Shown here piece by piece: positions 27,391 to 35,590 of a DNA stretch of 64,000 nucleotides. Origin of the DNA: Hydrogenophaga aromaticivorans (GTDB taxonomy: Bacteria > Pseudomonadota > Gammaproteobacteria > Burkholderiales > Burkholderiaceae_C); NCBI RefSeq assembly GCF_013387465.1, contig NZ_VYGV01000015.1:185938-249937 (forward strand). The letters are read 5' to 3'. The translations under genes were made by a program, and so were the position numbers. The notes below the pieces were generated by a model. It did no database searches and was not told where the DNA came from. It worked only from the letters and a program-made list of their open reading frames with translations. Each line of letters opens with the position of its first letter. The first letter of the stretch is position 1.

Positions 27391-28886
27391 GCAGTTTCTA
27401 CCTGTGGGGTCTTCGCCACCGTGGCGAAACTCATGACCAGCCGATTGGCCAACCAGTACGCAAAGCACCTGCGAAATTCATCCGCGTCGGTATCGCTTGT
27501 GTTCGCTTCGAAACTCGCATGGCGCAGCAGGAAGACTGCTAGTACGCGCTTGTACTCGTCGTGCCCAAGGACGCAGCTGCGCCCGATACGCCGAATCTTG
27601 CTCAAGCACACATGAATCCAACAGCCCTGGTCGGCGGCAGCGCCGTCCAGCATTGAGTCGATGGTGTACGGATGGTAGAGGTTTTCTATCCAAGATTGCC
27701 ACTGCTTGACATCAAGGCCATCAGCCTGGAAGGCAAACCAAACCTCAAGGCTGGCAGCGTCTGCACAAGCCGGCCCCTTGTCCGCCTGAGCGAAGTCGAT
27801 GACGATTGCGTCGTCTTTGCGTACACGGACGTTGTCCCCGTGCATGTCGCCGTGCATGACGCACTCCAGCCAACTCTGGCGCGGCGCGCTGATGAGGCGG
27901 CGCCACAGGGTCGTTGGAGGCCGGACCTCCCCGCCGAAGAGCAGCTGCGCCTGCTTAACGCGATGGCTCGGAATGCTGGCGTGCCGGTCATACGCCGCCA
28001 AGGCTGCGACGACCGAGTTACTGCCCTTGTGCGGTTCGGCGCGCTTGCGCCACCCCGTCAGGGTCTCGTCGAACAAGGCAGCGATGTACTTCTCGCCACC
28101 CCCGGCCTGGGCGCACTCGGCCAGCGACTTGGAGCCTTCCACGAACGTGCCGACCAGCACGCCCTCAGAGACGCCATAGATGGACCTCTCCATGACGAAA
28201 TTCGGCCTGAGGTTCCATGTGATGTAGTGCTCCGCGTGCTTGCGAAAGCGCGTTAGCTCGTCCAGCAGCTTGGCGGAGTCGCCAAGCTTGATAAAGAACG
28301 GCATCGGCTCGGGAAGCGGCGGTGACGCGTTGATGGTGGCGTGACCGATGAACGTGCTTGCCCCAGAGTAGCCGGCTTTGATGGGCGTTAGCTTGAGGAT
28401 GGAGCTGTCGTTGAACGCACGCTGTAGCAGCAGCTTGGGTTGCGGAGTCAAATTGTTGATGTCGCCCTGGAAAGTCAGGCTTTGGTTTGCAACCGGTCCG
28501 GGGTCGTGCATCAAGGCCTCGTTAGCCAGTTCGTGGGAGGACACCTCGTCATTGCGGACGATGACATTGCGCGCACTCGCATGCTTGGGCACCAAGGCAT
28601 CGATGGCCTGGGTCACATGGGTGACTTGGGCCACGTCGTCGGAAACAACTACATAGACGAGCAGGCCCTCGTCAATGCAGGCAACAAGGTGGCGCTCGAG
28701 CACATCCAGGGTCGCGTCGAACTCGGTGTCCGCAGCCCAGAAAACCGCGGCACGGGCATAGCGCATTTGCGGCGGCTGCAAGGTCACCAACTGGAGTTTC
28801 ATCTCCCGCCCGGCAATCTCCGTCTCGTGCTCCTTACGGGGCGCACGACCGAACCAAAGCAGATTGGGGCGCTGCAACGGCTTCAT
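27387..28886 (-). CDS. APH/choline-kinase-like phosphotransferase in the ubiquitin-like operon
   Basis: 499 residues. The N-terminal region (about 30-150) is an unassigned alpha/beta domain. From about 160 the aminoglycoside-phosphotransferase-like kinase fold appears: glycine-rich KAGYSGASTF near 170-179, lysine K200 in PFFIKLGD, catalytic loop HGDMHGDN at 345-352 and the metal-binding IDF at about 363-365. All the key residues are present, so it is probably an active small-molecule, nucleotide or protein kinase. It is translationally coupled to the E1 gene upstream and the DUF6527 gene downstream (ATGA overlaps). It may belong to the TCAD9-like group of conflict-system kinases, but I cannot confirm this. 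Confidence 0.75.
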   Translation of the reverse strand: MKPLQRPNLLWFGRAPRKEHETEIAGREMKLQLVTLQPPQMRYARAAVFWAADTEFDATLDVLERHLVACIDEGLLVYVVVSDDVAQVTHVTQAIDALVPKHASARNVIVRNDEVSSHELANEALMHDPGPVANQSLTFQGDINNLTPQPKLLLQRAFNDSSILKLTPIKAGYSGASTFIGHATINASPPLPEPMPFFIKLGDSAKLLDELTRFRKHAEHYITWNLRPNFVMERSIYGVSEGVLVGTFVEGSKSLAECAQAGGGEKYIAALFDETLTGWRKRAEPHKGSNSVVAALAAYDRHASIPSHRVKQAQLLFGGEVRPPTTLWRRLISAPRQSWLECVMHGDMHGDNVRVRKDDAIVIDFAQADKGPACADAASLEVWFAFQADGLDVKQWQSWIENLYHPYTIDSMLDGAAADQGCWIHVCLSKIRRIGRSCVLGHDEYKRVLAVFLLRHASFEANTSDTDADEFRRCFAYWLANRLVMSFATVAKTPQVETA

Positions 28887-30211
28887 CGCGCATCTCCGCG
28901 TGTGGGCAACGACCAACGCGCGCCTTGGCCCAGAGCACCTTCATGCGAGCAGACGATGCAGTGCGGGCGTGGGTCTGCCGCAACCGGTCGCACCGTGCCC
29001 CGCATCGCATCAAAGGTGAGCATCCGCGCTCTGGCTGGCATGCCGGTCACGGCAGATAGGAACATCGTGACTGCGGCCGAGGAGACCTGTGAGTTCAGCG
29101 AGATGACGGCAGGCTGTGGCACTTGCTCGCCGACGATGTACCGGTCCTTGCTGCGCTCCTCGGGCGTCATCATCTCCCGGCGCACTTGCTCGGAATCCAG
29201 CTTGTCGGTGCAGACAAGGCACGCCAGGCCAGGGCTGAGCATCTGCACGCGACCGCCGATGTACGTGACGATGCCGCCCTCGGCGCCGATAGCGACGCCC
29301 ATGTCGATGCATGGGATGAAGTACTGGTAGGCCAGCTGATTCATAACCGCCCGGCTGGCCATCGAATCCGTGCAGCCGAAGATGAAATCTACAGCGGTCA
29401 GCGTGGCGGCAACATCGGGATGGGTTACGTCACCTTGCAGCGTTTGGCATTGAGCTGTGGCGTTTATGCGTTTGATGTGCTCCGCGGCGACATCAACCTT
29501 CGGGCGGCCGATGTCCGAAGCGGCAGCACCCACCAAGCGGTTCAGATTCGTTAACTCCACATGGTCCGGGTCCATGAGAACAAAGCGGGTGATACCAAGG
29601 TGTGCAAGCTGTTGTGCCACAACAGACCCAGTGCCACCGAGGCCCACGATGGCAACGGTCAGCATGCTCAGGGCGAGTTGTCCGCTTTCACCAAATGCGC
29701 GCACCTGTCGGTCGAATGTGCCGGCAGCGCGTGAACTTGGCCTGGCGGGCATTGCGAGTTCTGTCCCGACAAGGGTGACGGGTTGGACCAAGCCTGGCCC
29801 CATTGTGCGAGCATGTACCTGATGCGAAGTGATGACTGCGGTGAGGTTGGCGCGGCCGGGCAACCGGCGGTTGAAGTAAGCGGCCAAAGGCGGTTCTCCA
29901 CCGTCGTCGACCATGGAAAAGCCGTCCAGAGGCTGGTTGCCGATGTGGGTGTGCGCAAGCAGCACCCCGGCGCTGTGGTGCTTTGCCTGATTGGCCAGGT
30001 GTGAGCAGAACTCCGGCTTGAGTGTCGCCGCGGTGGCGGTTCGCACGAGGTAGGCGTCGTCGGGAACGGGCCGCAGGTCAGCAACCAAGGAATCGCGCTC
30101 ACCGTTCCGGGTGCCGCCCGGTAGCACCAAGCCCGCGAAGCATGTCTCTGTCGCAGCACTTGCTGCGGCTTGCTGCAGCGGGGTGACTTGGTCCAGCTTG
30201 AGCTTGAGCAT
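28883..30211 (-). CDS. JAB-ThiF/E1 fusion of the ubiquitin-like conjugation operon
   Basis: About 442 residues. The N-terminal JAB/JAMM-like domain has H87xH89...S99xxD102 (LLAHTHIGN and GFSMVDD), an isopeptidase metal site with slightly stretched spacing. The C-terminal ThiF/E1 domain has the nucleotide loop GLGGTGSV (191-198), D215 and NLNR (223-226). Two CxxC pairs (ACLVC near 332 and HCIVC near 419) form a likely zinc site. E1 adenylates the Ubl C terminus and passes it to E2; JAB could mature or remove the Ubl. It starts 3 bp after the E2 stop and overlaps the kinase gene. Confidence 0.92.
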   Translation of the reverse strand: MLKLKLDQVTPLQQAAASAATETCFAGLVLPGGTRNGERDSLVADLRPVPDDAYLVRTATAATLKPEFCSHLANQAKHHSAGVLLAHTHIGNQPLDGFSMVDDGGEPPLAAYFNRRLPGRANLTAVITSHQVHARTMGPGLVQPVTLVGTELAMPARPSSRAAGTFDRQVRAFGESGQLALSMLTVAIVGLGGTGSVVAQQLAHLGITRFVLMDPDHVELTNLNRLVGAAASDIGRPKVDVAAEHIKRINATAQCQTLQGDVTHPDVAATLTAVDFIFGCTDSMASRAVMNQLAYQYFIPCIDMGVAIGAEGGIVTYIGGRVQMLSPGLACLVCTDKLDSEQVRREMMTPEERSKDRYIVGEQVPQPAVISLNSQVSSAAVTMFLSAVTGMPARARMLTFDAMRGTVRPVAADPRPHCIVCSHEGALGQGARWSLPTRGDAR

Positions 30212-30214
30212 GAG

Positions 30215-30607
30215 TTACATGGCCTTGTTCAGGCGCTCGCGGATGGAGGCCATCCAGGTGTTGAAGTCGTCGCGGCCAGCGTTCCAGTGGTCCGTGTGCC
30301 AGGAAAACCAAACGTTGCCGTTGAGAACCGCCGGCCCGTTGCCGAAGCCACTGGCGTGCGGCGTCACCCCCGACGCGAGGCGCAGGTCCGGGTCCACCCA
30401 GAAGCAGTCCAGCCTGGAGTATGGGTAGCCCGGCTGCGCCCAGAAGTGGACAGCAGTGGATGACTTGCTCCACCCGGGCGGCAGGCTGATGTTCGGAACG
30501 GTGATGACAGAGCCGCTGCCCGGCAGGTCCTGCATGCTCGCATCAGGGTGTCGGGCGCGCAGGCGCTGCAGGTGAACCTCGAGGGGACCTATGACAACGG
30601 CCTCCAT
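30215..30607 (-). CDS. Prokaryotic E2-like ubiquitin-conjugating protein (Prok-E2 family E type)
   Basis: 130 residues starting MEAVVIGPLEVHL. The core LPPGWSKSSTAVHFWAQPGYP, then YSRLDCFWVDPDLRL, fits the E2 fold. C68 in RLDCFWVD is the likely thioester-forming cysteine, and the NVWFSWHTDHWNAGRDD segment follows. It accepts the Ubl from the E1 domain encoded immediately downstream. It lies 5 bp after the Ubl stop. Confidence 0.85.
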   Translation of the reverse strand: MEAVVIGPLEVHLQRLRARHPDASMQDLPGSGSVITVPNISLPPGWSKSSTAVHFWAQPGYPYSRLDCFWVDPDLRLASGVTPHASGFGNGPAVLNGNVWFSWHTDHWNAGRDDFNTWMASIRERLNKAM

Positions 30608-30612
30608 CTCGT

Positions 30613-30891
30613 TCACCCGAAGTTGGCGGGCGGCACCGTGGTGAAGCGCCGCGGCCCGTGACCATGACCCAGTTTGAGCGACACGGAGTCGCCGTCGCCG
30701 ATGACCTTGTTGGGGTCGTTTCCCTGACCCTCCATCTCCAGTCCCGACCCCGGAGGCAGGTTCGCGATGCGCGACTTGATGTACGCGCCGGTCACGACCT
30801 CTTCGTCGGTTTCGAATTTCTCGTCGTTGACGAAGAAGAAGTACTTCTTGTCGTGCTTGCCGGCATCGCCGGCGTTCGTGTCTTGGGCCAT
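30613..30891 (-). CDS. Ubiquitin-like (multiubiquitin-domain) protein
   Basis: 92 residues with a single beta-grasp domain: KYFFFVNDEKFETDEEVVTG, AYIKSRIANLPPG, LEMEGQGND, then KVIGDGDSVSLKLG. The family is the multiubiquitin domain. Here only one copy is present, and the tail FTTVPPANFG ends in glycine, so the protein may be ready for activation without processing. The start MAQDTNAG is fixed by AAAGGAGGTG 7 bp upstream. First gene of the operon, divergent from higB. Confidence 0.9.
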   Translation of the reverse strand: MAQDTNAGDAGKHDKKYFFFVNDEKFETDEEVVTGAYIKSRIANLPPGSGLEMEGQGNDPNKVIGDGDSVSLKLGHGHGPRRFTTVPPANFG

Positions 30892-30926
30892 GGTTTGGCA
30901 CCTCCTTTGCCTGCAGCATACCATGA

Positions 30927-30971
30927 TTCAGATTTCGTGTCATTACACCAAGTGTAATGTTGTAATCTGAA
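30927..30971. promoter_or_regulatory. Nested palindrome between the Ubl operon and higBA
   Basis: The inner perfect palindrome CATTACAC-CAA-GTGTAATG (30941-30959) lies within an outer pair TTCAGATT (30927-30934) / AATCTGAA (30964-30971). It sits 36 bp upstream of the Ubl start and 26 bp upstream of the higB start, so one regulator could control both directions. The obvious candidate is the HTH domain of the HigA-like protein. Confidence 0.82.
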
Positions 30972-30996
30972 CTCTGCGGCCGGTACACTTCGGGCG

Positions 30997-31317
30997 ATGA
31001 AGGTCTACTTCCAGCACGGCAGTACCTTGGACCGCCTCGAGACCGACCCGCGCTTCGACGCAGGGTTTCCTGCCGAGGTCGTGACCATGTACCGCCGGCG
31101 CATTCAGCAACTCCGCGCCAGCTTGAACGAGCGGGACATCCTCCAGTCTCGCGCTCTCGACACGCGCCCCGTACCCGACCGGGGCACTGACTTCCAGTCC
31201 ATCTTTCTGTGCGATGGCATGAGGCTTGTCCTCCACCTTCTGGGACCCAAGCCAAGGCGAGAGGTCGCCATTCTCGAAATCATCCAGGTTAAGCAACCGG
31301 TCAGGAGACTCAAATGA
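30997..31317 (+). CDS. higB: HigB/RelE-type toxin
   Basis: 106 residues. The RelE/ParE-like fold is suggested by the Arg-rich helices RLETDPRFDAGFPAEVVTMYRRRIQQLR and the C-terminal strand RLVLHLLGPKPRREVAILEI. Members are ribosome-dependent mRNA interferases. Its stop overlaps the antitoxin start (ATGA). The toxin-first order is that of higBA. Confidence 0.8.
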   Translation: MKVYFQHGSTLDRLETDPRFDAGFPAEVVTMYRRRIQQLRASLNERDILQSRALDTRPVPDRGTDFQSIFLCDGMRLVLHLLGPKPRREVAILEIIQVKQPVRRLK

Positions 31318-32462
31318 GCAACTACTACATGCCGACCGAGCAAGCACGAACGCCTGCGGCGGTATGCCCTCCGGGGGACATCCTGAAGGAAGAACTTGCC
31401 GCTCACAAGTGGAGCCAGCAAGAGCTGGCCGACATCCTGGGAAGACCGCCCCGACTCATTAGCGAACTCATTGGCGGCAAGCGAGCAATCACACCCGAAA
31501 CTGCTATCGGGCTGAGTGCTGCTTTAGGTAGCTCGCCGGAATATTGGATGGCGCTGGAGACCTCGTATCAGCTATCCAAAATTCGGAGCTCCCCCGAGAG
31601 CATCAAGCGCAAAGCGAGCCTTTACGAAAGGTTCCCCGTGCGCGAGATGGTTCGCAAGGGCTGGGTGGATTGGTCGGATGACTATTCAGAACTTGAACAG
31701 CAAGTCTTTCGCTTCTTCGGCATCAGAAGCTTGTCCGAGGAGCCTGTTCTGCCTCACGCCGCAAAGAAGACGCATTCGACACGAGCCCCCACCATTGAGC
31801 AGACAGCTTGGTTGTTCAGAGTTCTCTCGCTGGCAAAGACGAAGACCGTGACGACGTTTTCTCCTAAGAAACTTCAAGCAGCATTGGACTCAATGAAGCC
31901 GCTCCGAATGGAGCCGGAGGACGCATCCAAAGTCGCTCCGCTGCTCGAATCATGTGGTGTGGTTTTGGTGTTCGTCGAGCCGATTTCATCTTCGAAGATT
32001 GATGGCGCCTGCATGTGGATTGAGGACACTCCCGTTGTCGGGATGACGCTGAGATATGACCGTATCGACAACTTCTGGTTTGTGCTACGTCATGAGCTCG
32101 AACATGTCCTCAACGGCGACGGGAAGAAAGAATACATTCTTGACCTGAGCGTTGGTGAGGACAACGGAACTCTCCCCGGGATTGAAATCGTCGCAAATGC
32201 AGCTGCTGCAGACTTCTGCACACCGCAAGATGAACTCAGTCACTTTATTGCCAAGTTCTCTCCGTATTTTTCAGAAGAGCGAGTCTTGGCGTTCTCCCGA
32301 AGCGTACGGGTCCATCCGGGATTGGTGGTCGGACAACTTCAACGCAAACTGAATCGTCACGACTTCTTGCGCAAGCACCAAGTCAAGATTCGGCAATGTG
32401 TTTTGAGTACTGGTGTGACTGATGGCTGGGGCATTCAGGCTGTAGCACATAGCGATACTTAA
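31314..32462 (+). CDS. higA: HigA-type antitoxin fused to an ImmA/IrrE metallopeptidase domain
   Basis: 382 residues. The N-terminal Xre/HigA HTH (about 15-85: PPGDILKEELAAHKWSQQEL, ADILGRPPRLISELIGGKRA) is followed by a linker and a C-terminal ImmA/IrrE-like domain with HELEH at 260-264 (HExxH zinc motif). The HTH should bind the adjacent palindrome and repress higBA. The protease domain might cleave a partner or itself on stress. It is much longer than the classical HigA (about 100 residues) but resembles a recurrent HigA-ImmA architecture. Confidence 0.88.
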   Translation: MSNYYMPTEQARTPAAVCPPGDILKEELAAHKWSQQELADILGRPPRLISELIGGKRAITPETAIGLSAALGSSPEYWMALETSYQLSKIRSSPESIKRKASLYERFPVREMVRKGWVDWSDDYSELEQQVFRFFGIRSLSEEPVLPHAAKKTHSTRAPTIEQTAWLFRVLSLAKTKTVTTFSPKKLQAALDSMKPLRMEPEDASKVAPLLESCGVVLVFVEPISSSKIDGACMWIEDTPVVGMTLRYDRIDNFWFVLRHELEHVLNGDGKKEYILDLSVGEDNGTLPGIEIVANAAAADFCTPQDELSHFIAKFSPYFSEERVLAFSRSVRVHPGLVVGQLQRKLNRHDFLRKHQVKIRQCVLSTGVTDGWGIQAVAHSDT

Positions 32463-32616
32463 GGGCATGGACCAGAGGAATCTCGCGAAGCCCTGTCCAA
32501 GGGGCTAAGGTTGTTCGACTTGCTCAAGGATGTGCAAGTGCAAGCAAAGGAGCGGCGAGGCTGACGGTTTGGTCTTTCAACATTGGGGCTGTGCGTCCCC
32601 CCCAGCGGACGGACCA

Positions 32617-33237
32617 CTATTCCACGGAGGCGTGCACGAGTGGAGTAAAGCCATGCCTGAAAGCGTTGACGATAGACCGGGGGGTGAGCACTTCAGCGAT
32701 GAGCTCGGGGGCAAACACCGTTGGCGCTCCGTAGCCCTTAAACGACCACTGAAGGTGGCCGCGGTCAGCAACCAAAAAAGCCGCACCGTCTACCGCAAAC
32801 ATGGAACCGATTGGGAGTTCGCGAACCGGGGCGTTGAAGCTCACTTTGGTCCCATTTTGATGGGCGCGTTCCTCGTGAAGCGCGGCATCGATAGTTGGCA
32901 TTGGGACAAAAGTTTCTGCGGGTACGTTGGCGGCGGTCCATGCGGCTTTGAAGGCGGCGCTTCGTTTTCTTTGACAGAAATGGCAGGGACGATGACCCGC
33001 AGAAAACGCAGTGGCTTCATCCAGAAAAAACAGCTCTGAGTAGTTGTTCAACGTCGAAAAGGGCTTCGCGCGCCGTATTCCCTCAAACTGCAAAAGGCAC
33101 GTCAACCAACGCTCGTGGGCCCATTGTTTGACTACTTTTTGGTCGGCATTGTGCAGGACACCTCGGTTGCCCATCAGTGTCCCTCGCTCGGATACAGCAC
33201 ACAGCTTCCCCCATGGGTCAACGCGGTTTTGAAGCAT
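32617..33237 (-). CDS. Conserved hypothetical protein with GHRPCxxC motif
   Basis: 206 residues. The start MLQNRVDPWG is set by GAGGAGG just upstream; an earlier in-frame ATG lacks a site. The motif AGHRPCHFCQRKRSAAFKAAW around residue 80 resembles the Cys-x2-Cys knuckle of the Ada N-terminal domain or a small zinc ribbon. The rest is a mixed alpha/beta protein. I do not recognise a function. It stands between higBA (convergent) and the ATPase/PRTase-like pair (same direction). Confidence 0.65.
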   Translation of the reverse strand: MLQNRVDPWGKLCAVSERGTLMGNRGVLHNADQKVVKQWAHERWLTCLLQFEGIRRAKPFSTLNNYSELFFLDEATAFSAGHRPCHFCQRKRSAAFKAAWTAANVPAETFVPMPTIDAALHEERAHQNGTKVSFNAPVRELPIGSMFAVDGAAFLVADRGHLQWSFKGYGAPTVFAPELIAEVLTPRSIVNAFRHGFTPLVHASVE

Positions 33238-33339
33238 GCGGTCCTCCTCAATAGTTTTTGAAGGTGCAAGAGGGCCTTCCACCCGTAGAAACCCTCCCTT
33301 TGTCAACTCGTTGTGGTCTGCGTTGTAGCGGGAAAAGGC

Positions 33340-35589
33340 CTAAAAAGGCATCTTGCTTTTTGGGGTGAGAGTTGAGGCTTTCAAACGAGAGATAAAGTCG
33401 ATGGCGCGCTGAAGGGCGGCTGGGCGACCTCCCTGCTCCGCGATAACCGCATGTACTTCCTTGAGGTGAGGTTCTGAGAGTAGCAAGCGATGCTGAGCAA
33501 GTGCGAGTAGGAACTCCAAGGTGGCCTCCCCCGATTCCTGTGTCGCCCTACTGAGCGCCCTGAGGATGACCGACTTCATGAAGTCGCTCGCCGCATGGTC
33601 TCCGCGGTAGTCCAGTTCCGAGGGATAGGCACATCGAAGCAATGCGGCCTGCAAAACGCCGTCATTGAATCTTGTGAAGTTCTCAGGTGCGAGGACCACA
33701 TGCCGAAAACTCGCAGAGGATAGTCGACGCTCTTCTGAGAGCTTTTCGTGTTCGCGGGCTCGTTGTAGTAAGACGGCGACAGTGGCAATCACCTCCGGAT
33801 GACAGGGTTGTGGCGCATAGCTGTTTGGCCAGTATGCAAAACCAGCGCGCAACCGCATTTCGCTATCGACTCTTTCACCGTGCGGGAGAAAGACCATTTT
33901 GTTGGCTGCCAATGTAGTACCAAGAATCTTGGCTCTCATCGCGAGCAGCTTGGGCATGCTGGAAAGGTCCACAGAAGGCGGATAGTACGTCCCCACCTCA
34001 GAGGCAAAGGATGCGCCTAGCTGGGTACCAATAGCGGCCTGGCCAAACTTTGCCACTTCATAAGGAACGGATTTGGAGTGCTTAAGGTTGGCATCCAATG
34101 CCAAAAGTTCGCTGCGCGTTTCAGATACTTGATACCCCACGATGTAGAGACGTGGCCCTTCATGTTTGTCACGCAAACCCCGGCTTATCTCAAGTAGTTG
34201 TGACCCCTTTCCAACCACGGCAGCGCAAACTACAACACCTGAATCTTTGTCCAAGTCTGCGGTGGGCAGGGCACTCGTTGATATCAATTTTAGGTCTTCC
34301 AACCTCAGCTTTGTTCTACAAAATTCGAGGACATAGGTTGCCATATCCATGGACGGTGAATCGTCTTGGTACACAATAACTCGAGTCGCAGCCTTGACCG
34401 ATTGAACTAGGCGAGCATCGAGCCAACTCAAGAACTCAGGCTGAAGAGTGAGCATTGCGCCATCTACATACAAGGCTCGGGGTTTCGAATTTCCGCGCGG
34501 GGGCCGCCGGAAAACGTCAAATACTTGTTTTCCCGCAAACGTACAAAAATGCGCAACTTCATCATCACTTCGATGGTGGGCATCCGTAAGCAAGACTTTT
34601 TTTGAAGATTCCTGTTCTGGTAGGAATGTTTCACCTTTGATACGGATACTTAGCTGTGCAGGCCCCGCTGAAGACCTATAGCCAGGGGCATCAATAGCCA
34701 AAAGGGCACCATCCTTGAAGATTTTCGCGGAGCTGAGTGTTAGGAGTGTGACTACGTCATCAACTGCAACTTCCTTTTTGGTTATCCATTGCTCGTGAAG
34801 CGACATCGAAGTAGATGCCGATATCAAACAAAGTGACGTTCCCTTAAAAGGACGACGCACCTCATCAAACCCACCGTATGAGTGAAAGCTTTCGATGTGG
34901 AAAGGTTGTTTGTAGCCACAGAGTTCCAAGAGTTCGCGCAATCCATAAGCTATCGGGGAGATAGCCATGGTGTCCACAAATACCGTCTGTAACGCAGCAA
35001 ACCGTCTTATTCGGCCTGAGAACAACTTGTGAAACAGCGCCAACCCGACGAACCCGACTATTGCTGACGATTTCAGCGCTAGGTCCGGCTTGAGAAACAG
35101 CTCGGACCGCCCGCCAGAGGGCTTTTGATAGGCATATCCCGGCGGGGCTCGCAGCACTACTTCCTTCGGGTCGAAAACAGCTTGGAGGCCTGAATGAATC
35201 CAGTCTCTGACCCCATCCTCGACGACCGACTTGAATTCAGTCATCCGAGTTTTGAAGGTCTTGTCGAGGAGCGTGGCACGGACCACTCCCGTCGTTAAGT
35301 TGAATTTTGCAAAAAGTAAAGGAATTCGACCTTGAAGACGTTGTTGAGCCACAAGTGAAGTGTCCGCTCTTAGCTCAAGGAGCAAGTTAACAATAGTGTC
35401 CTCAGCGAGTCCCACCACGACAACGGCATCGGGAAGGTGGGGCCCCTTGCACATTGCAAGCATCAACTCATCAAGCGACCCGCGGGTCATGGGGCCAGGT
35501 GGTTTATAGGCGAAAGCGTAGTGCAATTCGTCAGGTTGCCCAGCGCGAACACAATGGCGAAAACAAAATAATCCAGTAGGGCCTAGCAT
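33340..35589 (-). CDS. Large unknown protein with phosphoribosyltransferase-like segments
   Basis: 749 residues. Residues 156-217 (KPSGGRSELFLKPDLAL, then TVFVDTMAISPIAYGLREL) follow the order of orotate-phosphoribosyltransferase-like folds (SGRKSxYFF...GxxxxGIPIA). Around 460, DSGVVVCAAVVGKGSQLLEI resembles a PRPP-loop region (VLxVDDVxxTGxS) without the acidic pair. The C-terminal 300 residues are mostly helical and unassigned. It starts 1 bp after the ATPase gene stop, so the two act together. Base composition is AT-richer than the flanking genes. The PRTase reading is inference from motifs. Confidence 0.6.
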   Translation of the reverse strand: MLGPTGLFCFRHCVRAGQPDELHYAFAYKPPGPMTRGSLDELMLAMCKGPHLPDAVVVVGLAEDTIVNLLLELRADTSLVAQQRLQGRIPLLFAKFNLTTGVVRATLLDKTFKTRMTEFKSVVEDGVRDWIHSGLQAVFDPKEVVLRAPPGYAYQKPSGGRSELFLKPDLALKSSAIVGFVGLALFHKLFSGRIRRFAALQTVFVDTMAISPIAYGLRELLELCGYKQPFHIESFHSYGGFDEVRRPFKGTSLCLISASTSMSLHEQWITKKEVAVDDVVTLLTLSSAKIFKDGALLAIDAPGYRSSAGPAQLSIRIKGETFLPEQESSKKVLLTDAHHRSDDEVAHFCTFAGKQVFDVFRRPPRGNSKPRALYVDGAMLTLQPEFLSWLDARLVQSVKAATRVIVYQDDSPSMDMATYVLEFCRTKLRLEDLKLISTSALPTADLDKDSGVVVCAAVVGKGSQLLEISRGLRDKHEGPRLYIVGYQVSETRSELLALDANLKHSKSVPYEVAKFGQAAIGTQLGASFASEVGTYYPPSVDLSSMPKLLAMRAKILGTTLAANKMVFLPHGERVDSEMRLRAGFAYWPNSYAPQPCHPEVIATVAVLLQRAREHEKLSEERRLSSASFRHVVLAPENFTRFNDGVLQAALLRCAYPSELDYRGDHAASDFMKSVILRALSRATQESGEATLEFLLALAQHRLLLSEPHLKEVHAVIAEQGGRPAALQRAIDFISRLKASTLTPKSKMPF

Positions 35590-35590
35590 T

